Below, one piece after another: positions 62,847 through 64,000 of a stretch of 64,000 bases of DNA (its first letter is position 1; the number at the start of each line of letters is the position of its first letter). Below the pieces are notes generated by a model, which made no database searches, was not told where the DNA came from, and saw only the letters and a list, made by a program, of their open reading frames with translations. Location of the stretch: NCBI GenBank assembly GCA_039197065.1, contig JBCCUL010000006.1, forward strand, positions 1 through 64,000, given 5' to 3'. Made by a program: the position numbers and the translations under genes. The DNA is from JANQPX01 sp039197065 (GTDB lineage: Bacteria > Pseudomonadota > Alphaproteobacteria > Geminicoccales > Geminicoccaceae).

Positions 62847-64000
62847 CGTCGGCGCTTGAGGTCACTGGGCTTACGGTTCATGCGGGCGCGAAACGCCTCC
62901 TGGGACCGGTAAGCTTCGCCGTTCCCACGGGTGAAACGCTGGTCATCATGGGCGAGACCGGCGCCGGCAAAAGCCTCTTGGCCCAGGCTATTCTAGGCGC
63001 CCTGCCAGAAGGCCTGCATGCGGACGGCGCGATCATGCTGGACGGCCGGCGCATCGACGGCCTGAGTTCGGCGGAACGCGCACAGCTCTGGGGCCGCGCG
63101 ATCACGCTCCTGCCCCAGGAACCCTGGCGCGCGCTCGATCCACTCATGGCATCAGGCGCGCAGGTCACCGAGACCTATCGCTTCGTCGCCGGTCTCGAGC
63201 AGACGGCGGCGCGGCGGGCGGCGACGCGTGACCTCGAAAGCCTCGGCCTGGCGGGTGCGGAAAATAAACGACCGGGTCAGCTCTCGGGCGGCATGGCGCA
63301 GCGCGCAGCCTTCGCTGCGGCGCGCGCCGGCGGCGCCGATCTTCTTCTCGCCGATGAGCCGACCAAGGGCCTGGACAAGCTCCGCGCGCAGGCAATCGTG
63401 GATCTCCTGAAGGTCGTGCCGGTGAATGGCGGCGCCCTTCTAGCGATCACCCACGAGGTTGCCGTCGCCCGGGATCTCGGCGGCAGCCTTCTCATGCTGA
63501 AAGATGGTGCGGTCGTCGAGCAGGGGGAGACGGCGGATGTGCTTGCAGCCCCTCGCTCCGACTATGGCAAGGCGCTGCTCGCCGCCGATCCGACCAACTG
63601 GACACGTCCCGCCACTGCAGCCAGCGACGACGAGGTCCTGCGCGCCGAAGACCTGACGATCATACGCGGCGGTCAACACCTGCTCGATGGCTTCGAACTG
63701 TCGCTGGCTGCCGGCGAGCGCATCGCCATAACCGGCCCGAGCGGCGCCGGCAAGACGACGTTGCTCGACACGCTGGCAGGTCTCCTCCCGCCGGCCAAAG
63801 GCCATGTCACGCGTGGTCACGCTGTGACCCCGACCGGCATCCAGAAGATCTACCAGGACCCGCCCGCAGCCTTCCCGCCGCGCATCACGCTCGGCCGCAA
63901 TCTCCAGGATGTCGCTGCCCTCCACGACATCGACTGGCCGATGATCACGCAGCTGCTGACGAGGCTGCGGGTCGATCAGGAGCTGCTGGCAAGGCGGCCC
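62843..64000 (+). CDS. Tandem two-domain ABC ATPase (DppD-DppF-like fusion), truncated by the window
   Basis: A GTG-started frame of at least 386 codons that stays open to the window end. The first ATPase domain (about 1-235) has Walker A GETGAGKSL near 37, signature LSGGMAQRAA near 148 and Walker B LLLADEPTKGLD near 170. A second domain begins near 265, with Walker A GPSGAGKTTLLDTLAGLLPP near 299. The missing part should hold its signature and Walker B. It would supply both ATPase sites for the NikB/NikC-type permeases. Confidence 0.9.
   Translation, partial: MTSALEVTGLTVHAGAKRLLGPVSFAVPTGETLVIMGETGAGKSLLAQAILGALPEGLHADGAIMLDGRRIDGLSSAERAQLWGRAITLLPQEPWRALDPLMASGAQVTETYRFVAGLEQTAARRAATRDLESLGLAGAENKRPGQLSGGMAQRAAFAAARAGGADLLLADEPTKGLDKLRAQAIVDLLKVVPVNGGALLAITHEVAVARDLGGSLLMLKDGAVVEQGETADVLAAPRSDYGKALLAADPTNWTRPATAASDDEVLRAEDLTIIRGGQHLLDGFELSLAAGERIAITGPSGAGKTTLLDTLAGLLPPAKGHVTRGHAVTPTGIQKIYQDPPAAFPPRITLGRNLQDVAALHDIDWPMITQLLTRLRVDQELLARRP

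Overview
The window is about 64 kb of GC-rich chromosome from an alphaproteobacterium, most likely of the order Hyphomicrobiales (Rhizobiales). This rests on the LdtR-type MarR regulator, the CC0125/CC1285-type lipoprotein, the short phasin, the COQ9-like TetR protein, MeaB, DUF1127, and the proA-nadD-rsfS-rlmH order. No phage, integrase, transposase or CRISPR array is visible. The genus cannot be fixed from the sequence alone.

Layout. 0-8 kb: lipoprotein, YbiI zinc finger, a large FAD/Fe-S 2-hydroxyacid dehydrogenase divergent from a serine-glyoxylate-type aminotransferase, YqeC, an unknown protein and AnmK. 8-14 kb: LdtR, an ABC1/UbiB kinase overlapping oligoendopeptidase PepF, and an acyl-CoA ligase. 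14-16 kb: an accessory patch with a small membrane protein facing a repetitive protein with a glycine-rich C-terminus. 16-24 kb: a GST, a complete TRAP transporter (dctP-dctQ-dctM) and a peptide ABC transporter without ATPase genes. 24-33 kb: an orphan Wzc-type tyrosine kinase, a formate/nitrite channel, rlmH-rsfS-nadD-proA, BMFP, YbjN and proC. 33-36 kb: TetR/COQ9-like regulator, phasin and MeaB. 36-42 kb: an rRNA/tRNA methyltransferase and a long SMC, bracketed on each side by two copies of a large hairpin repeat. 42-48 kb: DinB and a DUF4178-DUF4178-small-DUF350-spermidine synthase cluster. 48-54 kb: ArsR regulator, DUF1127, cold-shock protein, methyltransferase, GST, YbaK, tRNA-Ser(GCU), and a PCuAC protein divergent from a polytopic membrane protein. 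54-64 kb: a full branched-chain-type ABC operon (SBP, LivH, M, G, F), then a peptide/nickel-type ABC operon ending in a tandem two-domain ATPase that runs off the window.

The least explained structure lies between genes. (1) A family of about 70-bp elements, each with a 13-bp palindrome of the form GTGG-N5-CCAC, occurs at least eight times. In four cases it lies on or just beyond the stop codon of a gene. (2) Four 75-80-bp near-perfect hairpins with variable loops flank the methyltransferase-smc locus, with TTAA-N7-TTAA-type sites beside several of them. (3) A 278-bp MITE-like segment sits between two of these hairpins. The best candidate for an under-described protein system is the DUF4178/DUF350/aminopropyltransferase cluster, whose first gene is preceded by a decayed 83-bp duplication of its own 5' end.
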